From contig NZ_CP060412.1 in NCBI RefSeq assembly GCF_014297575.1, forward strand, positions 3,844,001 through 3,908,000: 64,000 bases of DNA. The letters are read 5' to 3'. A program made the translations under genes and the position numbers. This document shows, piece after piece, positions 44,540 through 53,315 of the stretch. The notes under the pieces were generated by a model. That model searched no databases. It saw nothing but the letters and a program-made list of their open reading frames with translations, and had not been told where the DNA came from. Within the stretch, counting starts at the first letter, position 1. Each line of letters starts with the position of its first letter. This DNA comes from Dyella telluris. Lineage in GTDB: Bacteria; Pseudomonadota; Gammaproteobacteria; Xanthomonadales; Rhodanobacteraceae.

Positions 44540-45019
44540 ATGAAGTCGTATGGTTTGATCGCAGTGTTGTTCGCAGGTCTTCTGGCCGGTCCGGCCATCC
44601 ACGCACAGCAGTCCGCCGCACCGGCCGGCTCGACCGGGCAGTGCAAGGACGGCAGCTATACCAACCACGCTACCAAGAAGGGTGCGTGCTCGGGTCACCA
44701 GGGCGTCAAGGAGTGGTACACCGCCGCTGCGCCTGCCGCCGCTGCCCCCGCCGCGGCTCCCGCAGCAGCACCTGCGGCAGCCCCGGCCGCTGCGGCAGCA
44801 CCCGCCAGCAAGAGCGCCAAATCCACAGGCACGCAACCGCCGGCCAACGCCGCGCCGGGTGGCGGCCCGGGCCTGGTCTGGGTGAACGACAGCAGCAAGG
44901 TCTATCACTGCCAGGGCGACAAGTGGTACGGCAAGACCAAGGCAGGCTCGTACATGAGCGAAGCCGATGCGAAGGCCAAGGGCTATCACGCGGATCACGG
45001 CAAGGCGTGTACGCAGTAA
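44540..45019 (+). CDS. Exported two-domain protein, DUF3761 plus C-terminal module
   Basis: The 159-residue protein starts at ATG 44540 after GGAGGGA. A signal peptide (cleavage near HAQQ) is followed by a DUF3761 module with CKDGSYTNHATKKGACSGHQG (two Cys). A 40-residue Ala/Pro low-complexity linker follows, then a second module ending VYHCQGDKWYGKTKAGSYMSEADAKAKGYHADHGKAC, with two Cys. This C-terminal motif recurs in secreted Xanthomonadales proteins. Function is unknown. It stands alone, 270 bp after the RcnB-like gene, and ends at a terminator. Confidence 0.8.
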   Translation: MKSYGLIAVLFAGLLAGPAIHAQQSAAPAGSTGQCKDGSYTNHATKKGACSGHQGVKEWYTAAAPAAAAPAAAPAAAPAAAPAAAAAPASKSAKSTGTQPPANAAPGGGPGLVWVNDSSKVYHCQGDKWYGKTKAGSYMSEADAKAKGYHADHGKACTQ

Positions 45020-45044
45020 CGTCTGTTGCTTGCGTCGCATGATG

Positions 45045-45072
45045 AAAAGGCCCGCGCAAGCGGGCCTTTTTG
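45045..45072 (+). terminator. Intrinsic terminator after the DUF3761 gene
   Basis: AAAAGGCCCGC (45045-45055) pairs with GCGGGCCTTTT (45060-45070) around GCAA, followed by further T. It has A- and T-rich ends, so it can act in both directions. Confidence 0.9.
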
Positions 45073-45123
45073 TTGGGTGCAGTGCGTGCCGCACCATCGA
45101 TGAACCCTCGCGGCTTCCTAGTC

Positions 45124-45222
45124 CTCACCGTCATCCCCGCGAAAGCGGGGATCCAGTGCCTTGGAGGCGGTGAGGAAAACCGAAAGACGCTGGATCCCCG
45201 CTTTCGCGGGGATGACGGTGAG
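45124..45222. repeat. CGTCAT-family double hairpin, copy B
   Basis: Perfect 33-bp inverted repeats (45124-45156 and 45190-45222) are separated by 33 nt. Each arm contains CCCCGC-GAAA-GCGGGG, a hairpin with a GNRA loop, so the element can fold as two small hairpins or one long one. The unit is related to copy A at 28373, in which the small stems have different but still paired bases. It lies after the DUF3761 terminator, in the 311-bp gap before the ABC permease stop; the rest of that gap shows nothing. Confidence 0.88.
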
Positions 45223-45330
45223 GGAGGTCGGGGCGCCGTGTTGAACTCGCGGCGTAAGCACGCCGAATCCGGGATAACGGCTGCACTAATGGCCCTTGTT
45301 CGCTATCCGGTTCCAGTGGCGATAGCCCGC

Positions 45331-46422
45331 TCAATCCAACCGCTTATGGAACAAGCGAATCGCCAGCGTCAGCATGATCGCGATGAAGGCCAGCAACGCC
45401 ACGCCGTCGTGCCACAGGTCGGCAAGGTCGGCGCCGCGCAGCATGATGCCGCGGATCAGCCGGATGAAGTGCGTCAGCGGCAATGCCTCGGAGATCCACT
45501 GCGCAGGCAACGGCATGCCGTCAAAGGGAAACATGAAGCCGGACAGCAGGATCGACGGCAGGAACACGAAGAACGTCATCTGCATCGCCTGGAATTGCGA
45601 GCGTGCCCGGGTGGAAATGAGCAGGCCCAGCGACAGGTTGGCGAGAATCAGCAGCACCGACGCCAGGTAGACATCCCACAGGCTGCCGCGGATAGGCACG
45701 CGGAACAGCCACACGCCCAGCATCAGCACCAGGGTGGTCTGCACCAGGCCGATGGCCGCATACGGCAACACCTTGCCAATCATGAGTTCCGTGCGGCTGA
45801 CTGGCGTGGTGATCAGCAGTTCCATATTGCCGCGCTCTGTTTCGCGCACGATGGCCACGGCGGTGAACAGCACCATGGTCATGGTGAGGATGACGCCGAT
45901 CAGTCCGGGCACGATGTTCACCGGGGAGCGTCGTTCCGGATTGTAGAAACTGACCACGCTGATCGGCGTCTGCGTCCGTGCGTGGAAATCGTCAGGCTGG
46001 TTGAGCGGGTATTGCGCCAGTTGCGCAGCGGCCGACTGCACCACGTTGTCGCTGCCGTCCACCATCACCTGGATGGCTTCGCGGCCGTCGAGCTTGCGGC
46101 GTTCGAAATCCGGCGGCACCGCGATGCCCACGCTGATGCGTCCTTCACGAAGCAGGTCCAGCAGTTGCTGCGGCGATTGCGCGCTGGCTTCGACCTTGAT
46201 GACGCCGCTGGCGAGCAGGTCCTGCACGGCGGCGCGCGAACCGGCGGTCTGCGCCTGATCGACGACGGCGGCGGGCAGGTCGCGCAGGTTGAGGTTGATC
46301 GCGTAGCCGAACAGCAGCAACTGCATGATCGGCATGCCCATGATCATGGCCAGCGTCACGCGGTCGCGGCGCAGCTGGCGCAGCTCCTTCATGATGATCG
46401 CCCACAGCCGCCGGAAGTTCAT
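45331..46422 (-). CDS. ABC-2-type exporter permease (YbhR/YhhJ-like)
   Basis: The 363-residue permease has an N-terminal helix (about 20-40), a periplasmic domain of roughly 130 residues and five further helices from about 175 on, as in ABC-2 exporters of the YhhJ/YbhR/DrrB group. The ERGNMELLITTPVSRTELMIGKVLPY stretch is the conserved cytoplasmic coupling helix. It should form a homodimer, since the second permease present in the E. coli ybhGFSR operon is missing. It starts in a four-base ATGA overlap with the ATPase gene and is the last gene of the operon. Confidence 0.9.
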   Translation of the reverse strand: MNFRRLWAIIMKELRQLRRDRVTLAMIMGMPIMQLLLFGYAINLNLRDLPAAVVDQAQTAGSRAAVQDLLASGVIKVEASAQSPQQLLDLLREGRISVGIAVPPDFERRKLDGREAIQVMVDGSDNVVQSAAAQLAQYPLNQPDDFHARTQTPISVVSFYNPERRSPVNIVPGLIGVILTMTMVLFTAVAIVRETERGNMELLITTPVSRTELMIGKVLPYAAIGLVQTTLVLMLGVWLFRVPIRGSLWDVYLASVLLILANLSLGLLISTRARSQFQAMQMTFFVFLPSILLSGFMFPFDGMPLPAQWISEALPLTHFIRLIRGIMLRGADLADLWHDGVALLAFIAIMLTLAIRLFHKRLD

Positions 46423-47363
46423 GCCGGTTGCCCTTCGTGCTGTTCCGGCTTGCGCGTGGCAACGACGAACACGTCCTCCAGGTTCGGCGTCACGCTTTCG
46501 ACGTCCATGGCGGTGTCCACGCCATGCAGACTCTGCCGGAACGCATCGAGGGTGACGTCGTCGCGGCGCATGAGCACGCGCAGTTCATTGCCGATCTGCG
46601 CCACGCTCAGGACGTCCGGATGGCCATCCAGCGCTTCCTTGGCCCGGCGGGGCGAGTCGGCACGGATCACGAACGTGCGGCCTTGCAGCTTCCCGGTGAG
46701 TTCCTTGGGTTGACCATCGGCGACCAGATTGCCGTTGTCGAGGATGGCCAGGCGGTGACAGCGTTCGGCTTCGTCCATGTAGTGCGTGGAGACGAGGATG
46801 GTGGTGCCCGCATCGGCGAGTTCGAACAGCTTCTCCCAGAAGTCGCGGCGCGACTCCGGATCCACCGCGCTGGTGGGCTCGTCCAGGAACAGCAGTTCGG
46901 GCTTGTGCACGATGGCGCCGGCCAGCGCCAGGCGCTGCTTCTGGCCGCCGCTCAGGGTGCCGGCCAGCTGTTCCTGCCGGTCGTCCAGGCGGTAGCGCTG
47001 CAGCAGTTCGTCCACGCGCGTGCGCGTGTCCTGGCGCGACAGGCCCTGCACGGTGGCGAGGAATTCCAGGTTCTGTCGCACCGACAGGTCGTCGAATAGC
47101 GAGAATTTCTGCGTCATGTAGCCGATGCGACGCTTCAGTGCTTCGGCCTGCCGTGGAATGGCCAGCCCCAGCACGTTGATCTCGCCGGCACTCGGCGTCA
47201 GCAGCCCACACAGCATGCGGATGGTGGTGGACTTGCCCGAGCCGTTGGGGCCGAGGAAGCCGTACACGCAGGCACGCGGCACATCGAGATCCACCTGGTT
47301 CACCGCCACCAGCGCACCGAAGCGCTTGGTAAGCCCCCGCGCGTGGATGGCCGTGTCAGTCAT
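46419..47363 (-). CDS. ABC transporter ATPase (YbhF-like, one domain)
   Basis: The 314-residue subunit powers the exporter. ATG 47363 opens MTDTAIHARGLTKRFGALVAVNQV and overlaps the HlyD stop by eight bases; the longer open frame to 47471 is inside that gene. Motifs are Walker A GPNGSGKST, signature LSGGQKQRLALAGA, Walker B LLFLDEPTSAVD and the switch His in STHYMDEAERCH. E. coli YbhF has two fused ATPase domains, this has one. The C-terminal 75 residues (FVIRADSPRRAKEALDGH...) form the small domain common to drug-type ATPases. Confidence 0.93.
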   Translation of the reverse strand: MTDTAIHARGLTKRFGALVAVNQVDLDVPRACVYGFLGPNGSGKSTTIRMLCGLLTPSAGEINVLGLAIPRQAEALKRRIGYMTQKFSLFDDLSVRQNLEFLATVQGLSRQDTRTRVDELLQRYRLDDRQEQLAGTLSGGQKQRLALAGAIVHKPELLFLDEPTSAVDPESRRDFWEKLFELADAGTTILVSTHYMDEAERCHRLAILDNGNLVADGQPKELTGKLQGRTFVIRADSPRRAKEALDGHPDVLSVAQIGNELRVLMRRDDVTLDAFRQSLHGVDTAMDVESVTPNLEDVFVVATRKPEQHEGQPA

Positions 47364-48321
47364 GAATGCGCTTGCCCGGAAACTCGGCGGAAACGGGGAA
47401 ACCCTGCGGGAGTTCGCGTGCATCCGTGCCCAGGGCAATTTCGGCCAGATAGCTGAGCCGCGTGGCGTCATCGCCGCTCAACGCGTAGTAGGGCGTGAAG
47501 GTGGGTTCGCTGCGAATCATGCGCACCTTGCCGCGAAACTGGCGCTTGCCGTCATGCAGGGTGACGATGGCTTCGTCACCCACCTGGATCGATGGCCGCA
47601 GCGCAGCGGGCACATACACACGCGCATAAGGCGTGTCGCTGGCAAGCAGGATCACCAGGGGTGTGCCCGGTTGCGCCTGGTCACCCAGCTTGTAGGGCAG
47701 GCTGTCCACGCGCACGTCGCGCGGCGCGGTGAGGTCCAGCTTTTCCCGGTCCACTGCACGCGATGCCGCGTTGGCGGCTGCGGCGGCCACCTGGGCCTGG
47801 GCCTGCGCGATGTCTTCCACGCGCGAACCGTTGACCAGCTGGTCCAGTGCGGCGCGGTCGGCTGCCACGGCGGCATCGGCATTGCCGGCGGATGCCTTCG
47901 CGCGATCCAGGTCTGCCGCGGAGATGTAGCGCTGCAGCGACAGGGCGGAGAGCCGCTGGTAATAGGCGTTCGCGTCGCGCGCCTGCGCCTGTGCGCCGGC
48001 GAGGTTGGAGCGCGCCTGGCGGATCTGTTCCTCGCGCGGGCCGCGCTGCAGTTCAAGCAGCGCCTGTTGCTGCTGCTGCAGGTCGGCACGCGCAGTGTCC
48101 AGCGCCGCCTGTGTGCGCGTGGTTTCCAGCTGCATGATGCGTGTGCCGGCGGGCACGTATTGGCCCTCGCGCACGTCGATGGTCACGATGTGTTCGGCGG
48201 CCGGCGCGGGCAGGGTGATGCGGTCGAATTCCACCGTGCCCAACACCTGAGGCGGCGCAGGATGGCAGCCGGCAAGCGCGATGGTGGCCAGCAGGCCCAG
48301 CAGGCGACGATCAGTCTTCAT
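47356..48321 (-). CDS. HlyD-family periplasmic adaptor lipoprotein (YbhG-like)
   Basis: The 321-residue adaptor has a lipoprotein signal ending ALAGC (Cys 19), a lipoyl domain (IVTIDVREGQYVPAGTRIMQLE), a long Gln/Ala-rich coiled coil (about 75-195) and a beta-barrel part ending near PVSAEFPGKR. It links the ABC exporter to an outer-membrane channel. It overlaps the TetR stop by 11 bases and the ATPase start by eight, so all four genes are tightly coupled. The layout matches E. coli ybiH-ybhGFSR, which exports some antibiotics and cations. Confidence 0.92.
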   Translation of the reverse strand: MKTDRRLLGLLATIALAGCHPAPPQVLGTVEFDRITLPAPAAEHIVTIDVREGQYVPAGTRIMQLETTRTQAALDTARADLQQQQQALLELQRGPREEQIRQARSNLAGAQAQARDANAYYQRLSALSLQRYISAADLDRAKASAGNADAAVAADRAALDQLVNGSRVEDIAQAQAQVAAAAANAASRAVDREKLDLTAPRDVRVDSLPYKLGDQAQPGTPLVILLASDTPYARVYVPAALRPSIQVGDEAIVTLHDGKRQFRGKVRMIRSEPTFTPYYALSGDDATRLSYLAEIALGTDARELPQGFPVSAEFPGKRIHD

Positions 48322-48967
48322 GACGCGGCTCCATGCCGTGCCCCAGCAGGGCGAGTGCGTGTTGCGCGAGAACCTCGGTACCCAGATCGGCCTGGAAGAT
48401 CTGCCGCCAGATCGGTGCGCCGGCGGCGGGGAACATGGTCAGTCCAATCAGCGAGACCACCAGCAGACGTGGATCGAGCGACGGGTTGATGACACCCTCT
48501 CGCTGCGCTTCGGCGAAGCGGCTGGCCAGGAAGCGCGGCAAGTCGGGCCCGATGCGGGTGAGCAGCAGTTCGCGCAGCGCGCCACCTTCGCACAGCACTT
48601 CGCGCACCCAAAGGGAAGGGAGCCATGGATGGGCGTCGACCAGGCCGAGCATGCCTTGTACGAAGCGCGTGACCATGGTGCGCACATCGTCGCCGGCGGT
48701 GGCGACGCCTTCGCGCAGCTGCATGATCGCGGGCATCAGGCGCTCGTCGAAGATCGCGTCGCGCAGCGCCTGCTTGCTGCCGAAGTAGTAGTTGAGCATG
48801 GCGGGCGTTACGCCGGCCTGCGCGGCGATGCCACGCAACGAGGTGGCCGCGATGCCGTCCCGGACGAAACAGGTCAGCGCCGCATCGAGCAGCTTGGCGC
48901 GCAGGTCAGGGCTGTCGGTGCCGGGGCGGCCGGGGGCGCGGCGAGGAGGACGGGTCGAGGAGGTCAT
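48311..48967 (-). CDS. TetR-family repressor of the ABC exporter (CecR-like)
   Basis: A 218-residue regulator with an N-terminal helix-turn-helix (about 23-70: TSLRGIAAQAGVTPAMLNYYFGSKQALRDAI) and an all-helical ligand domain that fits the CecR/YbiH type. It is the first gene of the four-gene operon, so it probably represses its own promoter and the exporter until an inducer binds. The palindrome at 48977-48996 lies just before its start. The ligand is unknown. Confidence 0.9.
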   Translation of the reverse strand: MTSSTRPPRRAPGRPGTDSPDLRAKLLDAALTCFVRDGIAATSLRGIAAQAGVTPAMLNYYFGSKQALRDAIFDERLMPAIMQLREGVATAGDDVRTMVTRFVQGMLGLVDAHPWLPSLWVREVLCEGGALRELLLTRIGPDLPRFLASRFAEAQREGVINPSLDPRLLVVSLIGLTMFPAAGAPIWRQIFQADLGTEVLAQHALALLGHGMEPRHED

Positions 48968-48976
48968 GGTGACCGT

Positions 48977-48996
48977 AATTAATCATATGTTTAATT
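48977..48996 (-). promoter_or_regulatory. AT-rich palindromic operator of the TetR-exporter operon
   Basis: AATTAAT-CATATG-TTTAATT is a 20-bp inverted repeat (six of seven arm positions match) in an otherwise GC-rich genome. It begins 10 bases before the TetR ATG and extends about ten AT-rich bases further. Size, symmetry and position are those of a self-controlled TetR operator. Binding is inferred. Confidence 0.65.
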
Positions 48997-49040
48997 AATT
49001 TCAAGTCATTGATGGGTGGTGATTTTGTCGCAGCACAAAA

Positions 49041-49070
49041 AAAGGCCGGCGCAATGGCCGGCCTTTGGGT
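49041..49070 (-). terminator. Intrinsic terminator after the CocE-type hydrolase
   Basis: AAAGGCCGGC (49041-49050) pairs with GCCGGCCTTT (49057-49066), and on the minus strand the stem runs into a T-rich tail. It ends the leftward hydrolase gene at 49090. Confidence 0.85.
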
Positions 49071-49089
49071 GAGGCAGTGACTGAGGGCT

Positions 49090-51015
49090 TCAGCCGTTGG
49101 GGACCACCGGCAGGCTGATCGAGCTGGCCGTGCCGGGGGTGTGCCACACGCGCTGCGTCGCCTTGCGGTAGTCGGCAGGCTTGGCGTCGAAGATGTTCGG
49201 CACGAAGGTCTGCGGGTTGCGGTCGTACAGCGGGAACAGGCTGGACTGCACCTGCACCATGATGCGGTGACCCGGCTGGAACACGTGGTTGGTGGTGGGC
49301 AGGCCGAAGCTGTAGAGCAGCGGCTGGTCGGGCGTGAGCGCGGCCGGGTGCTCGAAGCTGGTGCGGTAACGGCCACGGAAGATGTCCAGCGACACGGCCA
49401 GCTCATAGCCACCCATTTCCGGGTTGGACGGGACGGTATCGGGGTACACGTCGATCAGCTTCACCACCCAGTCGCTGTCGGTGCCACTGGTGGAGGCATA
49501 CAGGTTCACCTCCGGCGCGCCGCCGATGTGCACCGGTGCGGTGAGCGGCTCGGTCACATAAGTGAGCACGTCCGGACGCCCATCCGCAAAGCGCTGGTCG
49601 TTCACCAGCCAGCGGGTCCACGCGTCGTGGTCGGCGAAGTGTACCGGGCGCGGCTGGTACGGCACGGGCTTGGCCGGATCGGACACGTACTCGTCGAACT
49701 TGGCGGCGTCCGCGGCCGGCGCGTTGAACGACAGCGCACCGTTGGCGCCCAGATAAAGCGCCTTGGGCTTGTTCGCGCAGCCCTTGTCGCAGCTCAGCGG
49801 CCAGGACTTGTAGCGATCCCAGTGGTTTTCACCGGTGTTGTAGATCAGCACGGGCGGCGTGTTCGCCTTGGGCGCACCGGCTACCAGATACTGGTCGAAG
49901 AACGGCTTGAGCACGTCGCGGCGGAACTGCAGGGCGGTGTCGCCGTCCCATTGCAGCGGGCCCAGCGAGCGGCCTTCGTAATTCACCTGGCTGTGGCGCC
50001 ACGGGCCCATCACCAGGTAGTTCTTGTCGTTGCCCTTGTCCTTGGGTTCGGTGGCTTCGTAGCTGTGGATGGCACCCCACATGTCTTCCTGGTCCCACAG
50101 GCCCTGCAGCCACATGGTGGGCACGCTCAGCGGCTGCGCGGCCATGATCTTGTCCAGCGCCTGGCCCTGCCAGAACGCGTCGTAGGCCGGGTGTTCGTCC
50201 AGCTTGCGCCAGAACGGCAGCTGCTCAAGGCCGTGCGCACGCGCGTAATCGCCGGCGGAACCGGCGCTGAGGAAGTTGCTGTAATCGTCATAGCCCACGC
50301 GCGGCACGCCGCTGCCCTTGCCCTTCTTCTCGGTCTGGCCGGTGATGTAGTCGAAGTTGGTCTGGCGGTAGGCGCCGTAATGGAACCAGTCGTCACCCAT
50401 CCAGCCGTCCACCATCGGGCTTTCCGGTGCGGCCACCTTGAGCGCCGGGTGCGGGTGGATCAGCGCCATCACCACGGTGAAACCTTCATACGACGAACCG
50501 AGCATGCCCACGCGGCCGTTCGATTCGGGCAGGTTCTTCACCAGCCAGTCGATGGTGTCGTAGGCGTCGGTGGAGTGGTCCACTTCACTGGAGTTGAGCG
50601 GGCCGCGCAGCGGACGCGTCATCACGTACTCGCCTTCCGAACCGTACTTGCCGCGCACATCCTGGAACACGCGGATGTAGCCGCTGTGCACGAACACCTC
50701 GTCGCCCTGCGGCAGGGTGGCGTCCATGTGCGGCGAGACGAAGCGCTCGGTGCGGCCGCTGGCGTCATACGGCGTGCGCGTAAGCAGGATCGGCGCGTTG
50801 TGCGCGCCCTTGGGAATCACGATGACGGTGTGCAGCTTCACGCCATCGCGCATCGGGATCATCACCTCGCGCTTCACGTAGTCGTAGCCGGCGGTGTCGG
50901 CGACGAAGGCCTTCTGCGGCACGTCGGGCGTGAGCGGCGCCGTTTGCGCATGGGCCAGGGCGGCGGTGAACGCGGCAAGCGTGGCCACGGCGAGCAAGGT
51001 GTTGCGGATGGGCAT
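49090..51015 (-). CDS. Exported CocE/NonD-family hydrolase
   Basis: The 641-residue enzyme starts at ATG 51015, which follows GGAGG and opens a signal peptide ending ALAHAQ. The alpha/beta-hydrolase domain has the nucleophile motif GSSYEGF (in VGMLGSSYEGFTVV), with an N-terminal X-Pro-peptidase-type start (MRDGVKLHTVIVIPKG). The C-terminal jelly-roll domain (YVTEPLTAPVHIGGAPEVNLYASTSGTDSDWVVKLIDVYPD) is diagnostic of the X-Pro dipeptidyl-peptidase/cocaine-esterase/glutaryl-acylase group. Members hydrolyse peptides, esters or amides, and the substrate here is unknown. It is divergent from the AraC gene and ends at a terminator. Confidence 0.9.
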   Translation of the reverse strand: MPIRNTLLAVATLAAFTAALAHAQTAPLTPDVPQKAFVADTAGYDYVKREVMIPMRDGVKLHTVIVIPKGAHNAPILLTRTPYDASGRTERFVSPHMDATLPQGDEVFVHSGYIRVFQDVRGKYGSEGEYVMTRPLRGPLNSSEVDHSTDAYDTIDWLVKNLPESNGRVGMLGSSYEGFTVVMALIHPHPALKVAAPESPMVDGWMGDDWFHYGAYRQTNFDYITGQTEKKGKGSGVPRVGYDDYSNFLSAGSAGDYARAHGLEQLPFWRKLDEHPAYDAFWQGQALDKIMAAQPLSVPTMWLQGLWDQEDMWGAIHSYEATEPKDKGNDKNYLVMGPWRHSQVNYEGRSLGPLQWDGDTALQFRRDVLKPFFDQYLVAGAPKANTPPVLIYNTGENHWDRYKSWPLSCDKGCANKPKALYLGANGALSFNAPAADAAKFDEYVSDPAKPVPYQPRPVHFADHDAWTRWLVNDQRFADGRPDVLTYVTEPLTAPVHIGGAPEVNLYASTSGTDSDWVVKLIDVYPDTVPSNPEMGGYELAVSLDIFRGRYRTSFEHPAALTPDQPLLYSFGLPTTNHVFQPGHRIMVQVQSSLFPLYDRNPQTFVPNIFDAKPADYRKATQRVWHTPGTASSISLPVVPNG

Positions 51016-51212
51016 GAATCCTCCAGGCGGGCAGCCGCGCGGGCCGGTCCGGTGAGTGAAGCGGAAGGGTGGTTCAGTCATGGACTGTAAGCGAGCTGTC
51101 ATCCGGCTCCCACCATGACTTCCTGCCTATGCCGATCTTATGCGCAAGAATGGGAACGCCGTCATCGTCTGCGCTACCCACACTGGCTGCCACCGTACCG
51201 GAAGGCCCCGCC

Positions 51213-52100
51213 ATGAAAGCGAACACGCGAGAGGACTACCTGCATCGCATCGACCGCGTGGTCGCCGTGCTGCAGTCTGCGGTAGAGCAGGGCGGCGAGC
51301 TGCCCGAACTGGTGCAACTGGCCGAGGTGGCGCACCTGTCGCCGTTCCACTTCCATCGCATCTACCGGGCGCTGTCGGGTGAAACGGTGGGACAGACGGT
51401 GGCCCGCCTGCGCCTGCTGCGGGCCCTGCAGTTGCTGGCCGGGGCAGGCGAACGCATCACCGACACGGCGCTGGCCGTGGGCTATGAGACGCCGCAGGCC
51501 TTCGCCCGGGCATTCCGCCAGGCATTCGATGCCACGCCGAGTGAACTGCGTGGGCAGCGGGAACGCCTGCACGAGGCGATGCAGCGCCTGCGCCTTCCAG
51601 CCACGCCGGTGCAGGCGAGCGAGCCGGTGCTGAAGGTGGAGGTGGTGTCGGTGGAGCCGTTTCGCGTGGTGGCCGCCCGATACGTGGGCGATCACCGGGC
51701 GCTGGATCAGGCGTATGGACGGCTGTTCGAGTGGGCCGCCGGCCACGCGCTGCTCGAACGCATGGCCGGCATCTACGGTGTGCCGCACGACGGCATGCCG
51801 GACAGCGTCCCTGACGAGGGTGCCTTCGACTGCGCGCTCGCCTTCGCAGGCAATGAGGTGGCGATCGACGCCCATACCTTTGCGCTGCAGCTCGGCGGCG
51901 GCCTGTGGGCACGCTGGCGGCATATCGGTTCCTATGACCGCCTGGGCGTGCTCACCGACCGGCTCATCGCCGGCTGGTTGCCGGGCAGCGGTTACCGGCT
52001 GCGCGACGAGCTGCCGTTCCGGCACTTCCTGGACGATCCGGAGGACACGCCCGAAGCGGTGCTGCGGGCAGATATCTACCTGCCCGTGGCGCCTGTCTGA
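51213..52100 (+). CDS. AraC-family regulator with GyrI-like ligand domain
   Basis: A 295-residue regulator has an N-terminal double helix-turn-helix of the AraC type (about 7-110: LAEVAHLSPFHFHRIYRALSGETVG, ITDTALAVGYETPQAFARAFRQAF) and a C-terminal GyrI-like/small-molecule domain (about 140-292). This order (DNA-binding first) fits the Rob/TipAS-like group that responds to small molecules. ATG 51213 after GGAAGG is preferred over an in-frame start at 51069. It converges on the VOC gene with 12 bp between stops. Confidence 0.9.
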   Translation: MKANTREDYLHRIDRVVAVLQSAVEQGGELPELVQLAEVAHLSPFHFHRIYRALSGETVGQTVARLRLLRALQLLAGAGERITDTALAVGYETPQAFARAFRQAFDATPSELRGQRERLHEAMQRLRLPATPVQASEPVLKVEVVSVEPFRVVAARYVGDHRALDQAYGRLFEWAAGHALLERMAGIYGVPHDGMPDSVPDEGAFDCALAFAGNEVAIDAHTFALQLGGGLWARWRHIGSYDRLGVLTDRLIAGWLPGSGYRLRDELPFRHFLDDPEDTPEAVLRADIYLPVAPV

Positions 52101-52112
52101 AACTCGGTGGGC

Positions 52113-52547
52113 TCAGCCGCCGCCCCCGGCCCACGGGTCATAACTGCCGAACGACCACAGATGACCTTCCAGGTCGCGGCAGCTGTAGCCGGCGCCGCCG
52201 TAATCCTTCTCGGCGTATTCGTCGATGATGATGGCACCGGCGGTCCTGGCCTGTTCGTAATGCGCCTTGCAGTCCGTCACCACGACATAGGGACATTGCG
52301 TTTCGCGTCCGTCGGCCTGGTCCGGCTGGATCACGCGCTTGCCGAATTCGTTGTCCCGCACCGAGCCCAGCATCAGCATGCCGTTGCCATAGGTGAGCTG
52401 GGCATGCGCCACGCCGCCCTGGTCGTCGTCGTAGACCGCGTGTTTCTCGAACCCGAAGGCCTTGCACAGCCAGTCGATGGCGGCATGCGCATCGCGATAG
52501 CGCAGGCCGGGGATGATCGTGCTGCCGGAAACGCGAGATGTGCTCAT
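52113..52547 (-). CDS. VOC/glyoxalase-superfamily protein
   Basis: The 144-residue protein carries two beta-alpha-beta-beta-beta modules of the vicinal oxygen chelate fold (IIPGLRYRDAHAAIDWLCKAFGFE near the start, YGGAGYSCRDLEGHLWSFGSYDPW at the end). It resembles the PhnB-like/bleomycin-resistance branch, in which metal-dependent catalysis is often lost. ATG 52547 gives MSTSRVSGSTIIPGL; an earlier in-frame codon at 52640 adds non-family residues. Function is unknown. Confidence 0.85.
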   Translation of the reverse strand: MSTSRVSGSTIIPGLRYRDAHAAIDWLCKAFGFEKHAVYDDDQGGVAHAQLTYGNGMLMLGSVRDNEFGKRVIQPDQADGRETQCPYVVVTDCKAHYEQARTAGAIIIDEYAEKDYGGAGYSCRDLEGHLWSFGSYDPWAGGGG

Positions 52548-52757
52548 GGCCGTGGGCTCCGTGGTGGGATGCGTCCAGCCTAGCCCTTCCGCAAGCGTTG
52601 TCTTGTGGATTTTCCGAGTGCACGGGGGAGCAAGCCGCATCCCGGGCGGGGACGGTCTGGCGAAAGATCACAAGGCATGACAAGGGATCACGAGGGATTC
52701 ACCGGCCCGGGTGCCATGCTTCGTCTTCCCCATTTTTTCACCCTCGGGAGCAAAGGC

Positions 52758-53315
52758 ATGAGCAAGATCCGTGTGGCCGTCTTGGTGGGCAGCCTGCGCA
52801 AGGATTCCTTCAACCGCCATCTGGCGCGTGCGGTGGAACGGCTGTCGCCGGCCGACTTCAGCTTCGACCATGTGCGCATCGACAATCTGCCGCTGTACAA
52901 CCAGGATTTCGACGCCGACTACCCGCCCGAGTGCAAGCGGCTCAAGGACGAGATCGCCGCCGCCGATGCGCTGCTGTTCGTGACGCCGGAATACAACCGC
53001 TCCATTCCGGGTGTGCTGAAGAACGCCATCGACATCGCCTCGCGCCCCTGGGGCACCAACTCCTTCGCGGGCAAGCCGGGCGCAGTGATCGGCATTTCCG
53101 TGGGCGCCACCGGCACGGCGCTGTCGCAGCAGCATCTGCGCAACGTGCTCTCCTACCTCGATGTTTCCGTGCTGCCGCAACCGGAGGTATTCATCCAGAA
53201 CAAGGATGGCCTGCTCGATGCCGACGGCAAGATCGGCAACGAAGGCACGCAGAAGTTCCTGCAGGGGTTCGTGGACCGCTATGTGGCCTGGGTGAAGCTG
53301 CACCTCAGGCGCTGA
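52758..53315 (+). CDS. NADPH-dependent FMN reductase (ChrR/YieF-like)
   Basis: The 185-residue flavoprotein reduces quinones, chromate or azo compounds with NAD(P)H in the cytosol. The FMN-phosphate loop VGSLRKDSFNRHLA follows the first strand, and the signature PEYNRSIPGVLKNAIDIASRP is the conserved LFVTPEYN segment of the family. ATG 52758 after GGGAGCAAAGG is chosen over a codon at 52605. Its final residues (HLRR) are reproduced as a remnant in the duplication at 53502. It converges on polyphosphate kinase. Confidence 0.92.
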   Translation: MSKIRVAVLVGSLRKDSFNRHLARAVERLSPADFSFDHVRIDNLPLYNQDFDADYPPECKRLKDEIAAADALLFVTPEYNRSIPGVLKNAIDIASRPWGTNSFAGKPGAVIGISVGATGTALSQQHLRNVLSYLDVSVLPQPEVFIQNKDGLLDADGKIGNEGTQKFLQGFVDRYVAWVKLHLRR

